A stretch of 64,000 nucleotides of DNA, from the NCBI GenBank assembly GCA_036674765.1, contig JARVKI010000105.1, positions 62,001 to 126,000 on the forward strand. The letters run 5' to 3'. This stretch comes from Seiridium cupressi (taxonomy: Eukaryota; Ascomycota; Sordariomycetes; Amphisphaeriales; Sporocadaceae). The notes under the pieces were generated by a model. That model was given only the letters and a program-made list of their open reading frames with translations, had not been told where the DNA came from and searched no databases. Both the position numbers and the translations under genes were made by a program. Below, piece after piece: positions 1-9,435 of this stretch. Within the stretch, counting starts at the first letter, position 1. Each line of letters starts with the position of its first letter.

Positions 1-647
1 TATGAATTGACCACATTTGACATGATGGCGAGTGCTCGCAACACTACCCCCGGTAAGGCAGACTTCGTGTCTTGGTACCTGTCCTTCTTCTTAACGACAT
101 CCGGCGATCGGAGGAAGAATTGTATACCGCGGGCACTCTGATCTGTACATGTCATGGCCCGAACAACCAAGTTCTTGCAGTCTTCCTGGTATCCCTATAT
201 TGATAGGAGTGTCTCAGATAAGCAAAATCGTGTGATCAGCCTTGCCTGAGGTGTTTAAATTCACAGCCTGTCAAGTCAGCGCGGGCTACCATCCCGTCCC
301 TATCTGAATTCGAGCATTGCAGCGCTCGTTTGATTGTCTGTGCGGGACGACTCCCATCGTCGTTATCTTGACATTTACCAACCGCTAATTATAGGCTACA
401 AGTGGGCTAAAATGGCCAGCTTTCAGCTGATGCGGGGTCACTGCCCTCTTATCCTGGCCTCTGGGCTGCGCCTTGCTTCTGTCTAACGAAGCCTAAAGAA
501 GCCTAGCGAAGTAGAAAATACAAATTAACAACATCTTGATTTTCCCGCATTTCCATTCTGTTCGTTACGATAGATCATCCCTTAACAAAGTGTTCTGACT
601 CATCTTCAGTTTCACACCCATTTACACGACACTAACTACTTTGTGCT
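1..647. other. Left edge, no gene assigned
   Basis: Plus frame 1 is open from the window edge to a TGA near 144 and could be the last codons of a gene lying to the left, but nothing in the ~47 residues is recognisable. The rest is stop-rich and serves as upstream sequence of the membrane-protein gene that starts at 648. No repeat or RNA gene seen. Confidence 0.4.
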
Positions 648-2912
648 ATGGCGAGCCATTTTAAGCGACTTAGAACTCGCGGGCAAGATGATGACGATAC
701 CGGGAGCGAACATCAGTTAGTCAACATGGACAGTTTAGCGGATGAGCAACGAGATACAACGACTGAGAATGACAATCTTGTATCTCAATCCGCTGAAGTA
801 CCACGCAGCATTAACAAGTTGGGCCGACTCGGGCTTCAGACTGTGATCGTACTCGCTGTGACTCCGTTCCTTATTTTGGGGGTTCTCGTGTTTATTGCCT
901 TTCTGTGGTTTGGGCCCAGCAACGACCCTACGTGGCATCGATTCATGATTAACGGCTGGACCACAAGAGCCGTCTCCGTCTCGTCCTTAGTTCTTCGTTT
1001 TACGATAAGTCTCCAGGCCGGATTTGGTGTTGCCATGCTTGCTGGCTTGGCTCTGGAACAAGACGGAGTACCTCTCTCGGACGCAGCCGCCATTGCCGCA
1101 CTTCGATCTGGCAATGCCAATCCACTATCCCTTGTCTTTCAGACTACCTTCAGGGCTCGCAAGCTGGGTCTCAATCACTCCATTTTAGCTATTTTACTTT
1201 TTACGACGACCAGCCTACTCCAGCTAATGTCAACCGCCCTGCTATCAGACTTGAAGCTCGGCACACTCTACGGCTTTCCGCAAACGAGCTCACTGCGCTA
1301 CGACTTTGAATACAACATGACGGCACTGGCCAACAAAAAAAGCTTTATGCCAATACAACCGCGGTCCACAACTTGGTCGAGAAATCCTACATTTTATCCT
1401 GTGTTTGGCGAAATGTCTTCCCCTATACCACCCCGCGACGACGTTGACGACACTGGTCTTCTTCTTCGAGCCTTTCTGCCGATGAGCGACAGCCAACAAC
1501 GCGAGACCGTTCGCAGCTACGCCGGAAAGGCATTCGTTCTCGATTCTCGAGTTGCCTGTCAGGCACCGCACCTGCAAAATCTTGAGATGTCCTGGGAACC
1601 AACAAGTGGTAGCATCTTCTCGATGAGCGGCGCTTGCACAAACACGACATCAATCCCGGGGCTTTTGACTCCAGGCTCTCCGGTGCCATTTGGGTGTGCT
1701 AGCTATTTTTACTCGAGCGGCTGCACGATCTGTCAGCTGCAAAGCAGTGGATCGAAGTCTAACATCTCTGCTGGGGTTCTACAAAGCGTCTTCTCGGACA
1801 GCTCACTATATCAGACCTATCCCCAGAATACGCTTGCCACCACGGGAATCTTCGGAGCGGCGTACTTGGTGTTCAATTGGTCTATGAGTGGCGACCAAAT
1901 CACGTGGATAATCCACAACGCGGACCAACCGCTCACGCCAGCGTTTCACCACACATCGGGAGCCTGGAGTATATGGAATGTCCCTAACGCGAGCGACTCG
2001 ACACAAGCCCTGCCCTATTTTACCTTCTCCTTGTGCTATAGCGCATTTGACCTTGCGCGTCTGGACGTCGAACTGTACAGTGATTTCAACCGTACTGAGC
2101 CGCTCCCGCTGTATGACGCAGCTGAAGCAAAATTCGATTTCGTCGACGTCCTTAACCAGCTAGGCAATAATGCGTCCGTTCAGACACCGAGAGACCGAGG
2201 CATCCTGACGATGAAGGAACGGCCATCATGGTTACCCTTGGTTGAAGATGCCCTGCCTGGCGGCGTCCAGCCTTGGGTCCAGACGTTTGCAGACATGACA
2301 GGACGCACGTATTCAGAGCACTTAATCGATCACCACATGACAGGGAACTATTCTTCAATTCTAAGCCAAGGGCTTATGTATGCTGCAGATACCATCTCTA
2401 ATGCCGACGCGGCCCTCATCTGGCTCTTCTCCCAAATCATGATGACAAACGGCTCCATTGCCGCGGCAATGTCGTCGCTGATTACCGTACTCGCCACCAT
2501 GGCATACTACGATCAAATGCCACAGTTCCAGACAGCTTCTGAGGTGGAACAGGTCTATTTCGAGACCGTCCTTTTCCCTCAAGCATACACAGGCTTTGCT
2601 ATCGTCACCAGTATGATAGCGTTGCATGTTGTGGTCATCTTAATTATTCTGCAACTGTTTCTGCGCCATACGCGCTTGACGTTAATCGGCAGCACCTGGC
2701 AGAGCATTGCGCAGATGGTGGTACCCCTCACAGAGAGTTTGCTAAGGGACGTTTCCCTTAAGACGGATGCGGAAGTTACGAAGAAGCTTAGCAAGGACGG
2801 TAGGATCATGGAGCGAGTCAAACTTGGACTTTTGAGGGACGGGCAGCGCGGTGGACTACGATATGGTCTCGTTGAACATGAAATAAAGAAGAGACCCAGG
2901 CCGGCCCGTTAA
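648..2912 (+). CDS. Large fungal integral membrane protein, function unknown
   Basis: An uninterrupted 754-residue frame. The N-terminus is hydrophilic and acidic (a DDDD run near residue 15). Hydrophobic segments follow at about 65-100, 105-145 and 175-200. Then comes a long polar loop (about 200-650) with several Cys and many N-x-S/T sites, as expected of a domain outside the cell or in the secretory lumen, and a final strong membrane segment near residues 645-675 before a basic tail. This pattern matches a large unnamed group of ascomycete membrane proteins; I cannot give a function. No intron is needed. The real coding frame is supported by the membrane pattern and the absence of stops over 2.2 kb. 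The next gene is on the opposite strand, tail to tail. Confidence 0.8.
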   Translation: MASHFKRLRTRGQDDDDTGSEHQLVNMDSLADEQRDTTTENDNLVSQSAEVPRSINKLGRLGLQTVIVLAVTPFLILGVLVFIAFLWFGPSNDPTWHRFMINGWTTRAVSVSSLVLRFTISLQAGFGVAMLAGLALEQDGVPLSDAAAIAALRSGNANPLSLVFQTTFRARKLGLNHSILAILLFTTTSLLQLMSTALLSDLKLGTLYGFPQTSSLRYDFEYNMTALANKKSFMPIQPRSTTWSRNPTFYPVFGEMSSPIPPRDDVDDTGLLLRAFLPMSDSQQRETVRSYAGKAFVLDSRVACQAPHLQNLEMSWEPTSGSIFSMSGACTNTTSIPGLLTPGSPVPFGCASYFYSSGCTICQLQSSGSKSNISAGVLQSVFSDSSLYQTYPQNTLATTGIFGAAYLVFNWSMSGDQITWIIHNADQPLTPAFHHTSGAWSIWNVPNASDSTQALPYFTFSLCYSAFDLARLDVELYSDFNRTEPLPLYDAAEAKFDFVDVLNQLGNNASVQTPRDRGILTMKERPSWLPLVEDALPGGVQPWVQTFADMTGRTYSEHLIDHHMTGNYSSILSQGLMYAADTISNADAALIWLFSQIMMTNGSIAAAMSSLITVLATMAYYDQMPQFQTASEVEQVYFETVLFPQAYTGFAIVTSMIALHVVVILIILQLFLRHTRLTLIGSTWQSIAQMVVPLTESLLRDVSLKTDAEVTKKLSKDGRIMERVKLGLLRDGQRGGLRYGLVEHEIKKRPRPAR

Positions 2913-3245
2913 AGTATATATTACCCCACTAATAGATAGATATTGAAGCCCTATAATGTCAGGCTTTACATCAGTAATATTATTATTTAATTAAAATACT
3001 GATGTTTTCCCTAGTTGCTTTCTGAAACGGGATAACTGGATTCGTAGCATAATACTGTCGTGCCTCGCTCATACCACGGCTCTACCATTGTGTTCCATGT
3101 TTGCAGTGCTGCTGAATCGACTAAATATAGCCACTCCCGAGGTTTGGATAACCTACTTGTCGCAATCGGACACTTCACGCCGTAATCTCCACGCGCCCTT
3201 GTATGCTTGAAGATATCCTCTTCATCTCACGATTGTATAGTTTGA
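2913..3245. other. Convergent intergenic spacer
   Basis: AT-leaning sequence between two genes that end towards each other, with TA-rich stretches around 2915-3000 that probably hold the 3' processing signals of both. No coding potential seen. Confidence 0.5.
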
Positions 3246-4544
3246 TTAGACCAACTCTTCCCACTTGATTTCCCATACCTTGTCCAGCCATTGAAATGTC
3301 TGCTGCGCTGAGTACGCAAAGGCTCCGACCTTGGCTTGTAGTCCACCTAGCGCTATCTCCCTTGCCACCCACTTTTCCTTCTCGACGCCAGGTTTGAGAC
3401 TCTGCAGAGAGTCGTAGACCTTGTTCGTTGTCGTCGTTGGATCATAGTACCAACTGGCAGCTGCGCCCGTCACCAGCGTTGGGCACTTGACATCAGCAAG
3501 GTATTCGGTGCCATCCGCCTTCTGCAGCGTGAATGGCAGACAGGCGCGCATGATGGCTGCTTCAGAGGTTTCGCCCGTGACCCAGCGCATGTGGTTGAAC
3601 TTCCACCATGCTTGGAAGGAAACGCTTTGCAGATTGCGCAAGACGCCGTCAAAGAGCCAGTCGGGGAACCAGCCGTTCGTGAAGCCCTTGAACAACGGGG
3701 CCGGCATGCGTCCACCTGCATACATGCCCAGGTCGTAGAAATTGTCAACGGAGAAGGCTGCACCAATCCGGGGGTCTGCAGCACTGCGCATGGCAAAGTA
3801 GCCGCCCATAGAGGCGCCCACGGTGCCTACGTGGTCCAAGTCCAGATCAAGTTCTGCGTGGGCTGCAGCGAAGGCGTGGAGGTGATCCAATACCCGCCCC
3901 GCTACGGCCTCCCAGTCTGGTCGCATGACGAGCTTGTCGCGACGGAGGACGATGCCTTGGCCTGGCCCTTCGAATGTGAGCACGGCATAGCCAACTTCGG
4001 GCCCATATGCACCGTTGATGAAGTAGATCTCCTCCTTTGTTGAGTCGCCACCGCCTGAGTTGATGAGCACCGGCAATTTCTGGCCAGGCAGTCTCTTATT
4101 GGCTTCCGGCATGTAGAGATAGCCTGGGAGCTGGAGGCCCTTCTCGTAGGGTATGTCGAGGAAGAACGTCTCTCCGTCGCAGTACTTGATGCCTTTGCGG
4201 AATTTTGAGATGGCGCGTTCAATCGTCGGTAGTACGCGAGCATCATGACCGATGGGCCCATCATTCAGCATGAATTGAGCGGCGCGTAGATAATTCGACG
4301 ACCACAGGTAACCGCGACGTGCGCCAACCCGGTCACCTGAGTCTTCGCATTCCTTACCGATTTGCTCAGCCACGTTGCCTACGTCTAGAAAGGCGCTGTA
4401 CCAACTCTCTGGGTCGCCATCGCGGATCTTACCCGCGGCCTCGAGTGCCTCGCCGATCTCGGGCCCCTCGTGGGGAGCCATAGCGAGAAGACGGAGGAAC
4501 TCGAAGTTGAAGAAATTACCCTTGAAGATTTTGTGCATTGCCAT
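3246..4544 (-). CDS. Alpha/beta hydrolase of the FUS2/Ayg1-like group
   Basis: A 432-residue intronless protein. It opens with a helical cap region (about 1-125) as in the FUS2, Ayg1 and CcsE type hydrolases that work with fungal polyketide or PKS-NRPS enzymes, followed by the hydrolase fold. The oxyanion-side motif G-P-G-Q-G is at 193-197 and the nucleophile elbow G-A-S-M-G-G puts the Ser at 245. The start has a good context (A at -3, G at +4). Family members cleave or reshape polyketide-derived chains; the substrate here is unknown. The gene is divergent from a ketosynthase fragment 538 bp away, which supports a former place in a PKS-NRPS-type cluster. Oddly, there is no His after residue 318, so the usual C-terminal catalytic His is missing or replaced. 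Family call firm, reaction inferred. Confidence 0.8.
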   Translation of the reverse strand: MAMHKIFKGNFFNFEFLRLLAMAPHEGPEIGEALEAAGKIRDGDPESWYSAFLDVGNVAEQIGKECEDSGDRVGARRGYLWSSNYLRAAQFMLNDGPIGHDARVLPTIERAISKFRKGIKYCDGETFFLDIPYEKGLQLPGYLYMPEANKRLPGQKLPVLINSGGGDSTKEEIYFINGAYGPEVGYAVLTFEGPGQGIVLRRDKLVMRPDWEAVAGRVLDHLHAFAAAHAELDLDLDHVGTVGASMGGYFAMRSAADPRIGAAFSVDNFYDLGMYAGGRMPAPLFKGFTNGWFPDWLFDGVLRNLQSVSFQAWWKFNHMRWVTGETSEAAIMRACLPFTLQKADGTEYLADVKCPTLVTGAAASWYYDPTTTTNKVYDSLQSLKPGVEKEKWVAREIALGGLQAKVGAFAYSAQQTFQWLDKVWEIKWEELV

Positions 4545-5082
4545 CTTGTAAAGGGGTGATTAACAAGGTCTATCTATGGTGTAAGTGCTTACGGGCGTTT
4601 GGACGCATCAGCTTGACGACAGCTTACATATTGCGTATATGTGTGTTTTCATCTATTCTAGCTTACATATTGTTATTCAGCCTGCCATCGGCCATCTTCT
4701 TACCTGCACATCATCGTGAGCCGGGCTGACGGTAAAGCGGGCTTGAAGGATTCCGGGACCAGGGGGGCTTTCGGTGTCAGACGCCGATTTTACCTATTAG
4801 CCACCCCACCGCCGAATTGCGGGCAGCTGAGTGGCACAGTCAGACTCGGCGATGAATGAGTCAGAAGGATGGATACAATGGATCACTATGCCTTGTTGAT
4901 TATGCAATCGTAATGATTCTTTCGGCGTACCCGTCCGTTATGGCAATAGGAAAATAGATAAAAAGGGGGATATACGATAGTTAAGACCCATTCCTGAATG
5001 CTTTGAAAACTGCTCTAGTGTTGTCAGACACTTTTTCATGTCTGTCCATCTTTAGATTTGTGCGATTAGAGTTATAGACAAG
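4545..5082. promoter_or_regulatory. Shared divergent promoter region
   Basis: 538 bp lie between the start codons of the hydrolase (minus) and the ketosynthase fragment (plus). Head-to-head pairs with one spacer are common in fungal biosynthetic clusters. A TA-rich stretch (ATAGATAAAAAGG) lies near 4955-4967, about 120 bp ahead of the ketosynthase start. No operator could be named. Confidence 0.45.
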
Positions 5083-6033
5083 ATGGTCTATGCACACTCT
5101 CCTAAAGAGCCCATTGCCATCATTGGCAGTGGATGCCGCTTCCCCGGCAATGCCACATCGTCCAAAAAGCTATGGAGTCTACTATCTGAGCCTAGGGGTC
5201 TTACCGAACAAGTGCCCGAGTCGCGGTTTAACGCGAACGGATTCTATCACCCCGATGGCGAGCACCATGGTGCGAGCAATGTCACCAAGGCATACTTCCT
5301 TGAAGAAGACCAACGCCTGTTCGATTCGACATTTTTCAACATTGCTCCTCGAGAAGCCGAAGCTATTCATCCACAGCAACGGTTGCTTCTCAAGACGGTA
5401 TATGAAGCGATGGAATCGGCGGGCTTGAGCCTTGCCCCCATGCGCGGTAGTGATACGGCCTGTTATGTTGGTGTCGTGACAGGAGACTATGCCGAGGTGG
5501 TGATAAGAGGCCCTGAGAACTTCCCACAATACATGGCGACGGGCACATCGCGTGCTCTTATATCAAATCGTGTGTCGTACGTTTTTGACTGGAGCGGCCC
5601 GTCCATGACGATCGATACGGCTTGCTCTTCTAGACTAGTCGTTGTACACTTGGCCGTGCAGAGCCTACGGAGTGGCGAAAGCACCGTGGCTTGCGCGGCT
5701 GGGTCGAACCTCATCCTAAATCCGGAAAGTTTCATTGGTGAGACCAGCTTACACATGATTTCCCCGGACGGAAAGTCCAAGATGTGGGATGCCTCTGCCA
5801 ACGGATACGCCCGTGGAGAGGGTGACAATTTCTCGAATGGCGCGGAAGGCCTCCCATCCGTGCTTAAACTTCTGCCAAGGTGTGGGAGAATCCTCGCGAA
5901 AAGGGGCGAAGCGAGGCTGCCGTCTCGAGCTTTCCTCGTCTCAGGTGCGGCACTTTTGTCATTAGCAAAGGACGAATCAGACGAAGAAAAAAGAAAAGAG
6001 GATATTAATACGGGTCAAGGCGGGAAGGCATAG
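5083..6033 (+). pseudogene. Ketosynthase stub of a PKS or PKS-NRPS, truncated
   Basis: Residues 1-246 are a clear N-terminal iterative type I ketosynthase: E-P-I-A-I-I-G near 9-15, the H-P-D-G-E-H-H-G element near 56-63 typical of PKS-NRPS hybrids, P-Q-Q-R-L-L-L, and D-T-A-C-S-S with the active-site Cys at 181. Homology stops right after G-Y-A-R-G-E-G (about position 5820). The remaining ~70 codons are unrelated and end in a stop. The ketosynthase His residues and all later domains (AT, KR, ACP, NRPS modules) are absent, so it cannot make a product. An Arg follows D-T-A-C-S-S where Ser is usual. The adjacent FUS2-type hydrolase suggests the lost enzyme was a PKS-NRPS. No intron needed up to the break. 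Confidence 0.85.
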
Positions 6034-6800
6034 TAAAAAAGTATTTATCAAGGACTAGCGAGCTTGCTGTTGAGCGAGCCAATACCTGTGATCTCGGGTT
6101 TGGGAACAAAGTCGGTCCCAAACGCAGGGTTCTGACTGGAGCCATGTTCCGGCCATGTGCCATGTGGGTCGAAACGGTGAAATCAAAATCGGAGGACCCG
6201 CACTTGGTCCTTATAAGCAGACATCACGATCCAGCCAGCACCTTGTCTTCTGATGTTAGTTCAATATTCGCATTGATTCAACGTACCATGGAAGACCAGC
6301 CAAGGTCAGACGTAGTTTGCATCGATTGTTTTATCGGTGTTGCGAGACACCTATCAGGCGTAGCACCGGGCCCGCGAACGGCCGGCGTCATGGTTTGAAA
6401 ACTAGTCGAATATAGTGGAGAATGAATACAGGAATCTTCATACTCTTATACACTTGTATTTATAGGTTTTACTAAGCTCTCTGTTATCAAAGAGGTATAG
6501 TCGCGGAAACCGGAAACATTTATACTCTAGAACCATATCCACATACGCGCGTTGGACCACTTATTGACAGGTAGGACGGGCTTGCCGATAACGGAGCATG
6601 TTTTAGTAATACAGTCACTAGCATGGGTGTCTAAAATACAGCGGGTATTTAACCTTGGTTGTTCGAATCACGACCTACTGTCATCTGTATCTTGTTGAAC
6701 CACCTGGAAACCTCAGCTGTGAGTAGGAAGCTAACTTTCACAAGGCGTTAGAATTATCTCGCCCTGTTGCCGGATAAACGTCTTCATTGTAACCTCAATT
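6034..6800. other. Spacer after the ketosynthase break
   Basis: No reliable gene. On the minus strand a 35-40 codon frame ends at about 6051 and a possible intron (GTACGT near 6290, acceptor near 6131) would join it to an ATG near 6391, but the peptide matches nothing I recognise. It may be a scrap of a neighbouring cluster gene. The sequence just before 6800 is the promoter of the amidohydrolase. Confidence 0.35.
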
Positions 6801-8142
6801 ATGGACTCCAATGATCGGAATGGCGATCGTCTAGCTGACCTGCTTCTTGCTGCACCTATAAATACTGAGAAATATGAGGCACTCTATAAGCACTTCCATG
6901 AGCACCCTGAGCTCTCGAACCTCGAGGCCAAAACCGCCGAAACAGTCGCAGAGCAACTGTCGCGTCTCGAAGCTTTCGACATCACCACCGATATTGGCGG
7001 CTATGGGCTCGTTGGAGTGCTCAGGAACGGTCAAGGGAGCACTGTCCTCCTACGCGCTGACATGGATGCCCTCCCAATCTTGGAGGCAACCGGCCTGCCC
7101 TACGCCAGCACGGTCACCATGCCCGACGTCGAAGGCGTCGTGCGGCCGGTGATGCACGCGTGCGGACACGACATGCACATGACGTGTCTTCTCGCTGCCG
7201 CTGAAGTGCTCGTCAAGCTCAAGCACAAATGGAGTGGCACGCTGATTGTGCTGTTTCAACCCGCGGAAGAGCGTGGCAGCGGGGCGAAGGCCATGGTAGA
7301 TGACGGTCTTTATAATAAGCACAAGATCCCAGTGCCAGACTTTGTGCTTGGACAACATGTAATGGCATTACGGGCTGGGAGTGTAGGATCGAAAACAGGG
7401 ACGATCATGGCAGGGGCAGACAGCATGAAAATCACACTATTTGGGGTTGGTGGCCATGGTTCGCAGGTGCGTTGATACTACACGCGTGTTTATCACTTTC
7501 AAATGCTGACCTGGGCAGCCCCATCGGACGATTGACCCTGCGCTCATGGCGGCTCACGTCGTAGTGCGTCTCCAGAGCCTCATCAGCAGAGAAATCAACC
7601 CGACCGACATTTCCGTTCTGACAGTCGGGAGCTTGCAAGCCGGTCAGACGGAAAACGTCATCGCAGACTCGGCAGAAATTGGTCTCGACATTCGCAGCGT
7701 GCGACCGGAAACGCGAGAGAAGCTCCTGACCTCAATCCGGCGGGTCGTCAAGGCTGAATGTGAAGCAAGCGGTTCAACCGTTGAGCCGTCATTTAGAATG
7801 ACTCGGCATCTGCCAAATACAGTGAACGACGAATCGATGACGAGAACGTTAGCCAAGAGCTTCAGTGAGTACTTCAAAGACGACTTCGATGCAAATATAC
7901 CCACAACTACTATTTCTGAGGACTTCTCGATCCTCGCAACATCGCAGGGTCGGCCTTGTGCCTTTTGGCATTGGGGAGGAATAGAGGAGGGGCTGTGGGA
8001 CCAAAGGCTGAAGGAGGGGAGGGTCGACGACATTCCCGCTAACCATACGGCGAGGTTTGCACCGGCGATACAACCTACGATGCGAACAGGTATCGATGCC
8101 CTCTGTGTTGCTGCTCTTACTTTCCTGGGCGAGAAGTTGTAG
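6801..8142 (+). CDS. M20D-family amidohydrolase (ILR1/HipO-like)
   Basis: Two exons, 6801-7466 and 7519-8142, joined across a 52-bp GT-AG intron in phase 0, give 429 residues, the normal size of the family. Metal ligands are in place: H-A-C-G-H-D around Cys121/His123, P-A-E-E at 154-157, G-Q-H near 185, G-G-H-G-S-Q-P-H spanning the splice, and the late N-H-T-A-R-F. No signal peptide, so probably cytosolic. Members hydrolyse amide bonds of N-acyl amino acids (hippurate, indole-acetyl amino acids, N-acetyl amino acids). The substrate cannot be read from sequence. It lies between the ketosynthase stub and a Zn2Cys6 regulator, so it may once have removed an acyl group in that pathway; this is inference. 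Confidence 0.9.
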
Positions 8143-9435
8143 GACAGTGCCATAGGACCAACGCAACATGGCACTTCGAGAGAACGCCGTTTGAAGCTGA
8201 CAACAAATGGCACGGGCGATGTTTGACGGCTTCAGCGCACTTCGGGCCCCTGGTCAGGAAAAGCATCCAGCCTCCCGCGTTAACCAGGCCGCCGCTGTGG
8301 TTCCTTGGATTTCAGGATCACAGTTTGTTACTCTTACTCGTGCTACTTCAACAGGTCGATTGGTAGACTGAGAATTCTAAGTATTTGCAATGTCTCACTC
8401 TAGCGAATCGGCCGAGTTATATGGGATTATGTTATATACAACTGTCGGGGCCTAGTAAAATGTACCAGCTGCACCAATTGCATCCGGTCTCACTCTTGAC
8501 TTGTGCGCGTGCTTGGTTAGTAATAAAAGTTTTCGTTGCACTCTTCCGCCAGTATATATTATTCTCTCACATACCTCTCATATGTGCTAAGTTTGTGGTG
8601 GCTTTTAGATCATAATATTTGCTGCTGGTAGTTCGGCTATGATACTGATCCATTAATATTATAAACTTTCTCACTAAATACCCCGTCATTATTCCCGCCT
8701 GAGTCTCTAGGATGTCTCTCAGAAAGCGATACCTTGACCTCTGGTTGAAGTAAAACCATATCTAGTAGTTGCTCGAGGGCTACCGCTATTGCAGGCGTCA
8801 TTATATTCTGTTATCCAATATAACGGGTGGGAAATCAGTTGATCATAAAATGATCCTGTCTCGATGTGAGGCAAATCCATGTAGTATAATATAGCCAAGG
8901 CCCGGGGGGTTGGGGTTGGTTATTCCGGTCGTAGGACTGGCGAATGTGCGACGTAATGGTCTTGTCCGTATAGACTATCCATTTTCATTCTTCCAGACTC
9001 AACACTCGGCGACACGCAGGTATACATGTTAATCTGTCAAATATCATCCCATAAATACTCGACTCAGGTGGCTCACAATATCGTCTAGTTCTCAAAATGT
9101 CAATAAATCGAGCTATTTCAGCATCGGCATACTTTGTCGTTTGTGGAGAAATCGGAATTCGGAATGTCCATTTTAAGGTTCGGGTATTCCGGTCCCTGTC
9201 ACTTCTCTCACAGGCTATTGGGCTGTTCAGGAGGCGCCCCACCGATGGAGTCGACGGCGGAGTTGGCGGAACTTGTCTTTGCCTCTGTTCAAGACTGATG
9301 TGTTTTCGCATTTTTTGGTCTTTGCAGACTTTCTTTTCGTGGCTGGCCCCCACCTTTGTGATACACAATTTGTCCCCAGAGCTTCACGGAATATCGCGTT
9401 CTGTTTGTATCGCACGCTTTGCGATCTTCGGCAAC
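8143..9435. other. Long spacer upstream of the Zn2Cys6 regulator
   Basis: About 1.3 kb without a supportable gene. Short frames occur on both strands but none shows a domain or splice-consistent extension. A plus frame runs into the regulator from 9097, yet the residues before Met at 9436 look non-conserved, so I treat it as leader sequence. Confidence 0.45.

Noticed and set aside
6144..6398. 84-codon plus frame after the ketosynthase stub
   Set aside because: No similarity to the missing PKS domains or to any domain I know.
6640..6690. T-loop-like word GTTCGAATC suggesting a tRNA
   Set aside because: No matching A box, anticodon stem or acceptor stem could be folded around it.
9097..9435. 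Longer N-terminus for the Zn2Cys6 regulator
   Set aside because: The extra residues show no conservation and the Met at 9436 directly precedes the basic region of the zinc cluster.
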